A stretch of 48,766 nucleotides of DNA from a virus, in IMG/VR virus record IMGVR_UViG_3300044609_000614, positions 1 to 48,766 of that record; one strand, 5' to 3'. Below, in pieces: positions 16,994 to 26,028 of this stretch. Both the position numbers and the translations under genes were made by a program. Position 1 is the stretch's first letter; every line of letters begins with the position of its first letter. Below the pieces are notes generated by a model. That model was not told the origin of the DNA, did not search any database, and worked only from the letters and a program-made list of their open reading frames with translations.

Positions 16994-18324
16994 AGACCAT
17001 TATTACCTATAATTGTAATTTCCGTATTATCGGGATTGTAATCAGGATCACTTATATTCTTTCCACCGAATGAATCTCTGGTTAAAGTAATATAAGTACT
17101 TAATTCAGTTCTATTTAGAATGGTATGTTTCATGGAGTGAATAATATATTTACCTGTCAATCTCTTATCCTCCGCTCTCTTATTGTCCTCTTTCTTTTCT
17201 GGTGATGGAATAGAAACTTCGAGAGTGTTACCTGCTCTAAGATCCATATTTCCAGGAATAGAAATATGTAGTTTGTTATAGTCTAAGAAATGATATCTAA
17301 AAAGTGCTTTTGAAAATGCCTCGTTTAACTTGTCGTTGTTTTCTTCACTCAAATCTTTACCCCAGATTTGATTCAACATTGGTCTATAGATAACACGAGA
17401 TGGGTTCACATTTAATTTCAAAGGACCGCTATGATATGGTCTAGTAGTACCAAGATGTTCACTAGACTCGTAAAAAGTATCTACACTGTTCTTATAAATT
17501 TTCTTCTTTCTATTATTAAAGTCCAAACGAATTTCAGTGTGTGACAATGCACCCATTCTTACATCTTCCAAGATATCAAATACAGCTGTAGATGAGAACT
17601 GTTTGATTCTTCTAGACTCTAACTCAGGATTATTACCTGGAAGATTACCTTGTACATAAGTATAGGGTCTTCCAGCATTAACCGCTTGTTTCTTGATCAA
17701 CTCATCTATAGAGTAGAAATTATATCCATCAAAAGTTTCATAGAAAAGATAACCAACACTATCAGGATGTTTAGTTGATGAAGTTCTTTTTCCTAACCAA
17801 ACTGATAGATCAAAGATTCTCCAATTGGGCACTACCATATCAATAGGATATAAACTCTCATCAGAGAATACTTTTTTCTTACTCCTTAGTCTTTCAGCAA
17901 TAAGATCCTTAATTGCTTCTTCTGGTTTCTTACCATCAATTCTTTCAGACACCCTGACAATTTCATTTGCCATACCTTCAAATGACATTAAATGAATGAT
18001 ATATGCCTGTTGTTTCTCAGAGAGAACACGGGAGTCAATTCTAAAGATATGATATGGTAGTTTATAAATTTTGTCTCCAGAACCAATTTCAATAACTACT
18101 TTCTCCTGACCGACCAAAGGATAGTTTGAGATAATATTCTTCGCAACGTCAGCAATAACTAACTCTGCAGTGAGAGATGTTGTAACGATTGATTCATAAA
18201 GACTTAACTCCTGAACGAGTTCACGAATATCCACCGCTTTACCAGCAGACTCTCCTGTAAGAGGATATAATTCTACTTTCTTTAAAGCAAAATCTCCTGC
18301 AAATTGTTTAGTTAATCCTGCCAT
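16990..18324 (-). CDS. 27: Baseplate hub protein, T4 gp27-like
   Basis: 444 residues. The order (an N-terminal beta-rich half with ELVQELSLYESIVTTSLTAE, then KLPYHIFRIDSRVLSEKQQA, then a second half with YLFYETFDGYNFYSIDELI and LDYNKLHISIPGNMDLRAGN and a closing LTGKYIIHSMKHTI) follows the gp27/VgrG-N hub architecture, a ring that joins the tail tube to the gp5 needle. The start overlaps the stop of the tape-measure-like gene (TAATG) and the stop overlaps the gp5-like ATG. Assignment rests on this pattern and on gene order. Confidence 0.7.
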   Translation of the reverse strand: MAGLTKQFAGDFALKKVELYPLTGESAGKAVDIRELVQELSLYESIVTTSLTAELVIADVAKNIISNYPLVGQEKVVIEIGSGDKIYKLPYHIFRIDSRVLSEKQQAYIIHLMSFEGMANEIVRVSERIDGKKPEEAIKDLIAERLRSKKKVFSDESLYPIDMVVPNWRIFDLSVWLGKRTSSTKHPDSVGYLFYETFDGYNFYSIDELIKKQAVNAGRPYTYVQGNLPGNNPELESRRIKQFSSTAVFDILEDVRMGALSHTEIRLDFNNRKKKIYKNSVDTFYESSEHLGTTRPYHSGPLKLNVNPSRVIYRPMLNQIWGKDLSEENNDKLNEAFSKALFRYHFLDYNKLHISIPGNMDLRAGNTLEVSIPSPEKKEDNKRAEDKRLTGKYIIHSMKHTILNRTELSTYITLTRDSFGGKNISDPDYNPDNTEITIIGNNGL

Positions 18325-21300
18325 TATAGTCTACCAGTAAATTTAAATTTGTTTGCACTATCTACACTGAATTCTGGTGGTGCAAAAGCAGAAAAGTCTT
18401 GCGTCACAATAGAATTAAATTGTGTAGTACCACCACTAATAACTATATTATTTAACGGAGTTACTGGTTTGGTATTTTTAGAATACACCTGACTAATTTC
18501 ATCTATTGTCATACCAGAAACTTTAGGACCAGTTCCAGCAGCAGGTAATTCTGGAGCACCTCTTAATGCACCAGTCAAATCTTTAAAGTATCCTGTAATT
18601 TTAGTCCAATCAATTGTTTCTGATGAACTAGTTTCAGTTTCGGAAGGTGTAGTAGTACCATTAGACCCACTACTTGTATCATCAGAACTGGTTCCAATAG
18701 AACCAGATCCACCAAGTCTAATTCCCGCAGCAAAATTCCATATTGAACCTTCTTTGGGAGCACCTCCAGTAGTAGATTGGTGATATATATTTCCTGGTTT
18801 TTCCGATGCAATAGATACGTGAGTAATTGCACCACTTGGATAATTACCAAAAGTATTTTTATGTAAAACAATATCACCTGCTTTTAGGGCTGACTTACTT
18901 CTAATAACTGTTCCCATATCAGAACCAGCAAAAGATGCTGCCATATTTGGACCCCAAGATTGTTTTTCTGGATCTAAATCGCCTTTCTTAGTTACTTTAT
19001 TTGCTGCAGGATGACCAGCCATTCCTAATACCATTCTAACCCAAGATGCACATGGGGGTTTTGCTGGACCCTGTTTTCCTTCAGACACTGCTTTCTTAGC
19101 AGATTGAACTATCCCACCAGTCTGCATTTTATTATTACCAGCAGTATTAAAATAATGGTTTCCATGTTTAGTAACATTAACATTCTGTGACGGATCTTCA
19201 AATGCAGATCCTGCTCTAAATCCAGTAGCACCAATTAAATATTTTTTGTTTGGATGATTTCCAAGTTCTTTACTTAATTTGTCAGGACTCATACCAATTT
19301 CTAAAGCTTGCTGTGCAAGTTTCAGAGAACCTTCACCCCATTGTTTGTTAATACTTCCATTTCTTACTGGTTGATATTGTGCCCCATTACCACCATATAT
19401 GATACCTTTAATTGTTTTATCATTTGCACCAAAGAATCCTGGTGATTTTCCAGAATCTAAAATTCTCTTTCTGTTGAGAACAGAGTTAATAACTAAAGCC
19501 ATTCCAATCTTACCTTCACCAGCTGCTTCAGCTAAAGCAAGTTGTTTTAATAACGTTTGATCATCCGCTGATGATAAATCAACCTCCCCACCTAACTCTC
19601 CAACATCTCCAGTTGGAGATCCACCAGGACCACCTTTACCTTTTTTACCTTTCTTCTTAGAAGTATCTAACTGAATAACATTATTTAAAATATCAGCAAG
19701 TAATGCCCTCATAGACATTCCTTTATTTCTTCTTGCTTTATATTGTGCTTTCTTACCCTCAGAATCTTTTTCTGCTCTTAGTACATTTACTTTTTCTTCA
19801 CCAATAAGTTGTTTATCTTTTTTATCATCCTTCTTAATCTTTATCTTTGGAATATTAACACTACCACTCCCACGATTCATTGCAATACCAGAAGTTGCAA
19901 TGGAATCCATTCCAAAAATCTTGATTGAAGGACCAAGAACTGTTTTTAGAAGAGGAATAATTGCTACACCAAGAGGTCCAAAGCTTGTTACAACTTTGAA
20001 CATGGTTCCTAGAATTGCGGAACCAACAATCTTAAATGGTTCAATGAGTTTGGAACCAACAATACCCTCAGAACCAAACTCTTTTAATGGTACTACTGCT
20101 TCTGGTCCCGCTTCACCGATGATCGCCTTTGTTTCTCTAGTTACAATACCACCAGCAGCAAGTTTTGGTGGTTCTTTTGCAACATCAGAACCTCTCTTAA
20201 AGAAGTCATAGGTTTTATCACCAATGAAATCACCAAGCAATCCACCTACAACAGATCCTATTGCTGCACCAGCACCACCAGCGAGTATGTTTCCAATAAC
20301 AGGAACCACTGATCCTGCAGCAGTACCAATTATACCACCGATCCATCCACCTGCAGCTTGTCCAACACCAGTTGCAGCAGCTTTAAATATTGCCTTATCT
20401 AAAGGATCACCTAATGCAAGGTTAATACCTAAAGTAATCAGTGGACCCACTAGAGGTACTTTACCTAAAACTTTACCAGCAGTTTTTGCTGCAGCAGTAT
20501 TTAAAAGACCAGATGCTGCACCTGCAATCTTACCACCTGCTTTTGCAGCAAGTTTTGCAGCACCACTTAAAATACGGAATCCACCTTTACCAAATACTTT
20601 GAGGATTGCTCTAAACAAACCTCTCTTCAATCCATGTTTGAAGAGATTGGCGGTTGCTGGTAATGTTTTTAGGACACCTTGAATAGCAGGTATTAAACCA
20701 TTCTTAGCACCATCTATAAATGCTTTCCAAACATTTTGAATGGTCTTTCTATTCTTCCAGATGTTCTTAAGATCTGAAATAATCTTCCAAGGTTTGAATA
20801 GATAACGAAGTGCAAATAAACCTATAATTAACTTTAATACACCAAATACCTTAGATAGAATAGGTCCATCAATAATTTGATACAATCCATCTATAATATT
20901 ATTTACGGCAAATCCAGCTACTGCACTTGCTATATCAAATAATCCCTTTAAGAATTTAACAAATCCTAAAAGTGCCTCTTTATTTTTAGGGTCAGATATC
21001 CAATTAAGTGCTGCAAGACCTATCAATAGTTTTACTATTGCACCTAGACCAATAAAGTCTGCAACTTTTTTAGCAGTAGATTTTACTCCACTGACAAGTT
21101 TACCTGATCTACTTTCTGAAGATCTCTCTTCACTTAATCCTAATGCTCTCTCGGCACTTAATTTTCTTCTTTGTTGAGTTCTAAGATAAGTTTGATATTG
21201 TCTCTCGTGTAATTTAAAAAACTTTCCTACTACTACATCTATTTTTTTCAGTTCGGATAATTTTTTGCTTTCAACGCCAACATATCTACCAGAGTTAGAT

Positions 21301-21338
21301 CCAAAGAAACTTTTGTAGGATATTCTTGTAGTAGGCAT
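18324..21338 (-). CDS. Tape-measure-like virion protein with SleB-type and NlpC/CHAP-type wall-hydrolase domains
   Basis: 1004 residues. The N-terminal part (1-100) is basic and coiled, followed by hydrophobic helices (about 100-180 and 320-370) and the tape-measure hallmark GGIVTRETKAIIGEAGPEAV (residues 396-415). Residues 592-732 resemble the SleB/CwlJ cell-wall hydrolase domain (LALAEAAGEGKIGMALVINS, with Glu604 as likely acid). Residues 755-875 look like an NlpC/P60 or CHAP amidase/peptidase: Cys763 in PPCASWVRMVL, then SALKAGDIVLHKNTFGN and ITHVSIASE with His840. A linker at 906-927 (DWTKITGYFKDLTGALRG) is shared with the next gene, its paralogue. Probable role: tail tube length control plus local wall opening at infection. 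Confidence 0.7.
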   Translation of the reverse strand: MPTTRISYKSFFGSNSGRYVGVESKKLSELKKIDVVVGKFFKLHERQYQTYLRTQQRRKLSAERALGLSEERSSESRSGKLVSGVKSTAKKVADFIGLGAIVKLLIGLAALNWISDPKNKEALLGFVKFLKGLFDIASAVAGFAVNNIIDGLYQIIDGPILSKVFGVLKLIIGLFALRYLFKPWKIISDLKNIWKNRKTIQNVWKAFIDGAKNGLIPAIQGVLKTLPATANLFKHGLKRGLFRAILKVFGKGGFRILSGAAKLAAKAGGKIAGAASGLLNTAAAKTAGKVLGKVPLVGPLITLGINLALGDPLDKAIFKAAATGVGQAAGGWIGGIIGTAAGSVVPVIGNILAGGAGAAIGSVVGGLLGDFIGDKTYDFFKRGSDVAKEPPKLAAGGIVTRETKAIIGEAGPEAVVPLKEFGSEGIVGSKLIEPFKIVGSAILGTMFKVVTSFGPLGVAIIPLLKTVLGPSIKIFGMDSIATSGIAMNRGSGSVNIPKIKIKKDDKKDKQLIGEEKVNVLRAEKDSEGKKAQYKARRNKGMSMRALLADILNNVIQLDTSKKKGKKGKGGPGGSPTGDVGELGGEVDLSSADDQTLLKQLALAEAAGEGKIGMALVINSVLNRKRILDSGKSPGFFGANDKTIKGIIYGGNGAQYQPVRNGSINKQWGEGSLKLAQQALEIGMSPDKLSKELGNHPNKKYLIGATGFRAGSAFEDPSQNVNVTKHGNHYFNTAGNNKMQTGGIVQSAKKAVSEGKQGPAKPPCASWVRMVLGMAGHPAANKVTKKGDLDPEKQSWGPNMAASFAGSDMGTVIRSKSALKAGDIVLHKNTFGNYPSGAITHVSIASEKPGNIYHQSTTGGAPKEGSIWNFAAGIRLGGSGSIGTSSDDTSSGSNGTTTPSETETSSSETIDWTKITGYFKDLTGALRGAPELPAAGTGPKVSGMTIDEISQVYSKNTKPVTPLNNIVISGGTTQFNSIVTQDFSAFAPPEFSVDSANKFKFTGRL

Positions 21339-21342
21339 TTAC

Positions 21343-24249
21343 TTATGTGTTAGATAATGGGAAAGTAATATAAGGACTAGCACTACTATGAACTGTACTA
21401 AATTGACTTCCACCTGTAGTAGTTGTAACACCAGCATGTGTAGTTGATGGTTGATTTACAACTGTTGTGGTAGTTCTTCCACCCTGAGTTCTAGATGCAG
21501 CATTTGCTTGAGATTGAGCTTGATTTAAAGTTGTACCTGCAGTGTTTGGTTTTGCTGGTGCAGTCACGGATGGTTCAAGTTTTGTTTTGTCTCTATCTGG
21601 ATATGTAGATTTAACTTCTTTAGTCGATGAATCGCTATCACCACCAGAACCAGTACCTCTCAATGCACCAGTTAAATCTTTAAAGTATCCTGTAATTTTA
21701 GACCAATCAATTGTTTCTGAACTATCTTTTGTCTCTGTATCTTCACTATCTTTATCTGGAGTGTCTTTACTATCACCTCCACCACTAGTTCCAGATGGAG
21801 TTAACCCAGGTCCACCAAAAGTAAAGTGACCACCATGATCACCAGGACCACCATAAGGAGCCCAATTCCAACCATACTTAGATCCATTTTTCTTTATCCA
21901 TTCTTTAGAGGAACCATGAATATCCATTCCAATTCCATAAAGATGTTTTGATCTTGATGCACCCCCCACGTCAGTATTTTTTGATGGACTTCTTTTACTA
22001 CTTGCAATATCAGAACCTTTTACTATTCCACCAGAATCTCTCATCATTTTAGCAAATCCTTCTGCAGCTTCCTTACTGAAAACTACAGGTCTTGGTGGAT
22101 TGTGACCATCAGTAACACCTTTAATAGTGTAACCAGGACCAGTATCAGGAGTACCTTTAGTTGATATCACACCACCAGTGGCAAGTTTCATTATTGCTCC
22201 ACCATTCATAGCGGACATAACTCCATTACCAAACCTAGGGAATAAATCGAAGTTATATTTATCTAGTACTTTTGGTCCCCCAAGACCATCTACTGCATTC
22301 CTGTTTAGTACATACTCACCTCTCTCCAGTTTAGCATTAACAACATCACCTGATCCAGTACCAGGAATAAAAGTTCCAGATACCATTGGTTTCGCATCTG
22401 TAGTATTTGGAGTTATTGGAGATGCTGTAGGAACGTTTTTGTTGATCGGACCTTTAAACTCAGTGACTTTATTTGCTGGTTTTTGTGTTGCAGTTTCGCC
22501 TGCTTTTGCTTCTGGTTTTGCATTTGCATTCGGAGTTGCAGCAGCAGGAGTATTTTGTGGTTGTGGATTTGGTGGAGGATTTTCACCCTTACCATCACTA
22601 GTATTTTTAAAGATTAATGCATTTAGAATATCACCTAATAAACCACGTACAGAATCATCATTTGATTTCTGGAATCCTTCTTTACCTTCTTTCTCATCTC
22701 CCTTCTTTCTCTCTTTAATTGTAGGTGGTTTTCCAAATAATTTAGACAGATCACCCAATCCACCTAGACCACTTAGATCTGCTTTACCTAAGTTCTTGAG
22801 TGCAACATTAACAAGTGATTTCGGAATACCAAATGCTCCTGCAAGCATTCCAATTGCACCAGTAACCAGAGGTCCAACAACAGGAAACTTAGAAGCAATA
22901 CTTCCAATAAGACTGATTACACCAGCACCAATAACAGTGAATGGTAGTAGAAGTAGTTTGATGAATTGAGGTACAATTCTGTTTACATTACTTTGAAGTT
23001 CTTTAGTATCTACACCGATACTTGAACTACCAAGTTTAGATAATGGAATGATTGCTTCTGGACCTGCTTCACCAACAATTGCTTTGGTTGGGTTGGTTAC
23101 AATACCACCCTTTGCAAGTTTTGGTAGGTTCTCATCTTTCTTATTTGCATTATGAATATCACGACCAATCAGTGCAGCGTCAATACCTAATGATGCTGCA
23201 GTTCCAATTCCAGGTATGAATCCTGCGAGACCAGATAATACCTCCCCACCTGCACCCAGCCAGTCTCCCTGACGTGCTCTATCAATTGCGAAGAATCCAC
23301 TAGCAATTGCACCGATGAGAGGAATCTTTTTAATGAGACTTTTACCACCCGCTGCAGCAGCACCCTTAGCACCGATTTTTGCTGCACCCTCCGCAACTCC
23401 CTTTGTCCCCGCTGTTGCCGCTTTGGCACCCGCCTCAGTGGTTGCAGTGGTCGCTGCCTTGGTTGCGGTCTCTGCAGTTGTTTTGGTCGCTTCCTGACCC
23501 GCCTCCTTAGCGGCTGTAGACGCTGCTTTTGCACCATCATCTAGTGCTTCCTTAGCACCCTGTCCAAGTATATTTGGAAGTAAATTAGTGAAGAAATTTG
23601 TGAGTCCACTGAACAAACGCGGAATCATTTTAATTGCATTCACAACAATACTCATACCACCCACAAAAGGCAGTATGGTAAAGATACCTAGTATTCCTTC
23701 TAGTAAACCAAAGAATCTAGTTACACCACCACCATTAACTAATTTGTCAAGTCCTTCAAAGATTCTATCTACACCGAATCCTATTATACCTATGAAGAAC
23801 TTGACTATACCAGCAAAAAATTTAACTATTGCTGCAACTTTTTTCACGTTATTTGGATTAGAAATCCAATCCAATACCTTATAAAGGATAATATATTTTA
23901 TAATGTTTTTAAGAAAATTAAATACACCACCAAAGATATCTTTAGCTTTAGATATAATTTTATCTTTGGCAATATTTGGTTGTAATTTTTTCTTCTCTGA
24001 TTCTGATTCTTCTTGTAATCCAGTCTCTCTTTCTTTTCTGAGATTCTCTTTTCTCTCAGCATCAATTATAGCTTTATATTGCTTTTCGTATACTTTGAAA
24101 ATCTTCTCAAAATTATTTCTAATCGAAGTTAATCTTGAGAGTTGTTCTGATTGTATTTTTGCCTGTTGTTTTGCACTAGAAGATGATAGAAAGCTAAAGA
24201 AACTTCCTAGACTAAAGGACTTAGCATTGATAGGGGAACTTACCGCCAT
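21343..24249 (-). CDS. Tape-measure-like virion protein with M15-type peptidase domain
   Basis: 968 residues, paralogous to the preceding 1004-residue protein: compare LDWISNPNNVKKVAAIVKFF here with LNWISDPKNKEALLGFVKFL there, and the common linker DWSKITGYFKDLTGALRG. It has a long coiled N-terminus, an Ala/Thr/Lys-rich stretch (230-300), the GGIVTNPTKAIVGEAGPEAI motif (381-400) and a Pro/Asn-rich linker (550-620). Residues 700-815 carry an M15/VanY-like D-Ala-D-Ala peptidase pattern: SKHLYGIGMDI (His769, Asp776) and DHGGHFTF (His808), the expected zinc ligands. The ATG overlaps the stop of the small gp51-like gene (TAATG). Likely a tail lumen protein combining tape-measure and wall-opening functions; which of the two paralogues sets tail length cannot be decided here. 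Confidence 0.7.
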   Translation of the reverse strand: MAVSSPINAKSFSLGSFFSFLSSSSAKQQAKIQSEQLSRLTSIRNNFEKIFKVYEKQYKAIIDAERKENLRKERETGLQEESESEKKKLQPNIAKDKIISKAKDIFGGVFNFLKNIIKYIILYKVLDWISNPNNVKKVAAIVKFFAGIVKFFIGIIGFGVDRIFEGLDKLVNGGGVTRFFGLLEGILGIFTILPFVGGMSIVVNAIKMIPRLFSGLTNFFTNLLPNILGQGAKEALDDGAKAASTAAKEAGQEATKTTAETATKAATTATTEAGAKAATAGTKGVAEGAAKIGAKGAAAAGGKSLIKKIPLIGAIASGFFAIDRARQGDWLGAGGEVLSGLAGFIPGIGTAASLGIDAALIGRDIHNANKKDENLPKLAKGGIVTNPTKAIVGEAGPEAIIPLSKLGSSSIGVDTKELQSNVNRIVPQFIKLLLLPFTVIGAGVISLIGSIASKFPVVGPLVTGAIGMLAGAFGIPKSLVNVALKNLGKADLSGLGGLGDLSKLFGKPPTIKERKKGDEKEGKEGFQKSNDDSVRGLLGDILNALIFKNTSDGKGENPPPNPQPQNTPAAATPNANAKPEAKAGETATQKPANKVTEFKGPINKNVPTASPITPNTTDAKPMVSGTFIPGTGSGDVVNAKLERGEYVLNRNAVDGLGGPKVLDKYNFDLFPRFGNGVMSAMNGGAIMKLATGGVISTKGTPDTGPGYTIKGVTDGHNPPRPVVFSKEAAEGFAKMMRDSGGIVKGSDIASSKRSPSKNTDVGGASRSKHLYGIGMDIHGSSKEWIKKNGSKYGWNWAPYGGPGDHGGHFTFGGPGLTPSGTSGGGDSKDTPDKDSEDTETKDSSETIDWSKITGYFKDLTGALRGTGSGGDSDSSTKEVKSTYPDRDKTKLEPSVTAPAKPNTAGTTLNQAQSQANAASRTQGGRTTTTVVNQPSTTHAGVTTTTGGSQFSTVHSSASPYITFPLSNT

Positions 24250-24419
24250 TAGATTTTTTCTTTAGCTTTCTCGTTTTCTTGTTCAACAAATTCAACAAGC
24301 ATGGAAACGTAAATCTCACGTTCCCACGGTATCATGTCTTCTAATTCAGTTAAACTATACTTATGATGTTGCATCATTGCAAAATTAGTTCTGTAATAAT
24401 TTTCCAATGATTCATGCAT
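24249..24419 (-). CDS. Small tail/baseplate assembly protein, gp51-like position; -1 frame extension of gp26-like gene
   Basis: 56 residues from ATG at 24419 (MHESLENYYRTNFAMMQHHK), ending KAKEKI. Its stop shares the A of TAATG with the start of the tape-measure-like gene. The reading frame is open upstream to the slippery sequence at 24431-24440 in the end of the gp26-like gene, in the -1 frame, so it may be made mainly as the C-terminal part of a fusion. Internal phrase YSLTELEDMIPWEREIYVSM is amphipathic and ends acidic, as in gp51-type hub assembly factors and tail-assembly chaperones. Free expression is also possible: the ATG lies 6 bases after the gp26-like stop. Confidence 0.65.
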   Translation of the reverse strand: MHESLENYYRTNFAMMQHHKYSLTELEDMIPWEREIYVSMLVEFVEQENEKAKEKI

Positions 24420-24424
24420 CAAAC

Positions 24425-25138
24425 TTACGCGAAAAAATTTGCAAGACCCTCAATGACTACATCACTTTCAACACCAGTATTAGGATTATGTACCTTAACA
24501 GTATGCTTTAACTTAGGCATAGTTTCAAAGAACTTCTGCACCATCAGAAACTGTTCTGTGTTTAGAGATTCTAGGAAGTCAGTTACTTCTTTCTTGGTAA
24601 AATTCTTTACCTCATACACATCTTCACCTTCATAAATTTGTTCAATACAGGTGGATGCAATTTCAAACACATCATCAATCTCAGAATTACCATCACCAAA
24701 ATTGTTCTTGATGAACATATCTAGATTTGGATATTTCATGACCATACCAACAGAATCATTTAGTTTAATGTTCTTATCGTGATCATCAGATTTAGATACT
24801 TTAATCTCATCAATATTAATTACAACATCTACATATGTTTCATTGTCATCTGGGCATGGAAGACGAAGATTGATTTCTTCACCTACTGACTTACCACGAA
24901 TATTCAAGAAAAGATATTCGATATCAAACAATGCAAGTTCATCAATTTTAACTTTGCTAATCACACAATTTTTTAGGATTGTCTTAATCGCATTAGTGAT
25001 CTGTTTCTCATCTTCAGACTCCATTGCAATGAGAAGAATCTTTTCTTCTTTTACTAGGAATGGTCTGTATTTAATAGTCTGTCCAGTGGAAGGTAAATCC
25101 AACTCATATGTTGGTGAAACCAATTTAGGTAAAGGCAT
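24425..25138 (-). CDS. 26: Baseplate hub assembly protein, T4 gp26-like
   Basis: 237 residues. The N-terminus (MPLPKLVSPTYELDLPSTGQ, then IKYRPFLVKEEKILLIAMES) is the characteristic opening of the T4 base-plate protein family that includes gp26, which helps assemble the central hub. The middle contains VGEEINLRLPCPDDNETYVD. The last codons GCA AAT TTT TTC GCG TAA contain two overlapping slippery heptamers in frame, which suggests a -1 frameshift into the following small gene. A late promoter (25169-25176) and a strong ribosome site (AAGGAG) precede the ATG. Confidence 0.85.
   Translation of the reverse strand: MPLPKLVSPTYELDLPSTGQTIKYRPFLVKEEKILLIAMESEDEKQITNAIKTILKNCVISKVKIDELALFDIEYLFLNIRGKSVGEEINLRLPCPDDNETYVDVVINIDEIKVSKSDDHDKNIKLNDSVGMVMKYPNLDMFIKNNFGDGNSEIDDVFEIASTCIEQIYEGEDVYEVKNFTKKEVTDFLESLNTEQFLMVQKFFETMPKLKHTVKVHNPNTGVESDVVIEGLANFFA
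24431..24440 (-). promoter_or_regulatory. Candidate programmed -1 frameshift site A AAT TTT TTC
   Basis: Minus strand AAATTTTTTC in frame as (GC)A AAT TTT TTC. Both A AAT TTT and T TTT TTC obey the X XXY YYZ rule. A -1 shift bypasses the TAA and reads TTT CGC GTA AGT TTG ATG CAT GAA into the frame of the 56-residue gene without a stop. The position, just before the tape-measure genes, is where tailed phages place such shifts. Confidence 0.6.
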
Positions 25139-25168
25139 GATAACTCCTTATCATATAACAACTAATTT

Positions 25169-25176
25169 TATTTATG
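25169..25176 (-). promoter_or_regulatory. Late promoter CATAAATA before the gp26-like gene
   Basis: CATAAATA on the minus strand between the tail-tube-like gene and the gp26-like gene; expected start near 25163, 25 bases before the ATG, with AAGGAG in between. Confidence 0.7.
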
Positions 25177-25179
25177 AGG

Positions 25180-26025
25180 TTACTTTGGAAGTGAAGAACT
25201 CGGTGTGCCAGAGAATAGACTTGATCCAGGTTCTAGACTATTAACTAAATGATACTTATATTCAAATGTAACATTAACCCTTAACAACTGGGAAGAACCT
25301 GCAGATAAAGGTAGTGATGATACTGAAGTTGGAAATGCATCTATCAATCTGATTGAATAATTCGCCTTGGAGTTTGGGAAAAATATCTTTTTACCTCCAG
25401 CATTATTAACTTCAACTTGTTCATTCAATGTTCTACTAATATTATCAAGCATACTATCTATTTCAGTCACTCCTGTTTTAGATGTATTGTTTGCATAACC
25501 ATTACCAAATCTTTCAAACTTTACAATATAGATATCCGCAACATAATCATCAGGATACATCACTCTACCTATCTGATTACCAGCATTTTTAAATCCTGAA
25601 GTATTAGTTCCAGAAATTCCAGAGTCTGAGGTTGACATACCATAAATGAAGTTCAACCATGCATCAAAGATACTCTTTTGTTTTGATGCACCATCCATAA
25701 TAAATGAAACACTTACTTCACTGTAGATATTACTATGTGCATATTTAAAAGTTGGTGAACCATTAATTCTATACTCACCCGTTGCAATTTGCAAACCAGG
25801 AATATTAACTTCGTCGCAGTAATAAGATGCTCTTTCTATCCAATCATTTCCTCCAACTTCACCAATGTAAGATTGTAATTGTCCATTTGTTGATGGAGGA
25901 AAAATACCAATTCCATAAAAATTGCTAAGACCTACTCCATACCTTTTGAGTAAAGAGTTGAAATCTTTAACTTGTTGGGCTGTCCTTAAAGTTTCTCTAC
26001 TAAATTTTCCTTGTGCTAAGGCCAT
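25180..26025 (-). CDS. Tail-tube-fold baseplate protein, possibly gp54-like tube initiator
   Basis: 281 residues. Features of the tail-tube fold are visible: CDEVNIPGLQIATGEYRING, then FKYAHSNIYSEVSVSFIMDG, then KSIFDAWLNFIYG, then MYPDDYVADIYIVKFERFG; gp19-type tube proteins show the same order of a PG turn, a strand pair, an 'F..W...I' helix and a 'Y.DDY..D..I' strand. The extra length over gp19 (about 160-170 residues) and the place between hub assembly and head-completion genes suggest the baseplate tube initiator (T4 gp54) rather than the major tube protein. That specific call is an inference; T4 gp54 is about 320 residues. Confidence 0.55.
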   Translation of the reverse strand: MALAQGKFSRETLRTAQQVKDFNSLLKRYGVGLSNFYGIGIFPPSTNGQLQSYIGEVGGNDWIERASYYCDEVNIPGLQIATGEYRINGSPTFKYAHSNIYSEVSVSFIMDGASKQKSIFDAWLNFIYGMSTSDSGISGTNTSGFKNAGNQIGRVMYPDDYVADIYIVKFERFGNGYANNTSKTGVTEIDSMLDNISRTLNEQVEVNNAGGKKIFFPNSKANYSIRLIDAFPTSVSSLPLSAGSSQLLRVNVTFEYKYHLVNSLEPGSSLFSGTPSSSLPK

Positions 26026-26028
26026 TTA

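Noticed and set aside
22178-22969. 263-residue plus-strand open frame
   Set aside because: Mirror of the minus-strand tape-measure-like gene; Pro/Ala/Ser-rich composition is the complement of a low-complexity coding region and no ribosome site stands before it.
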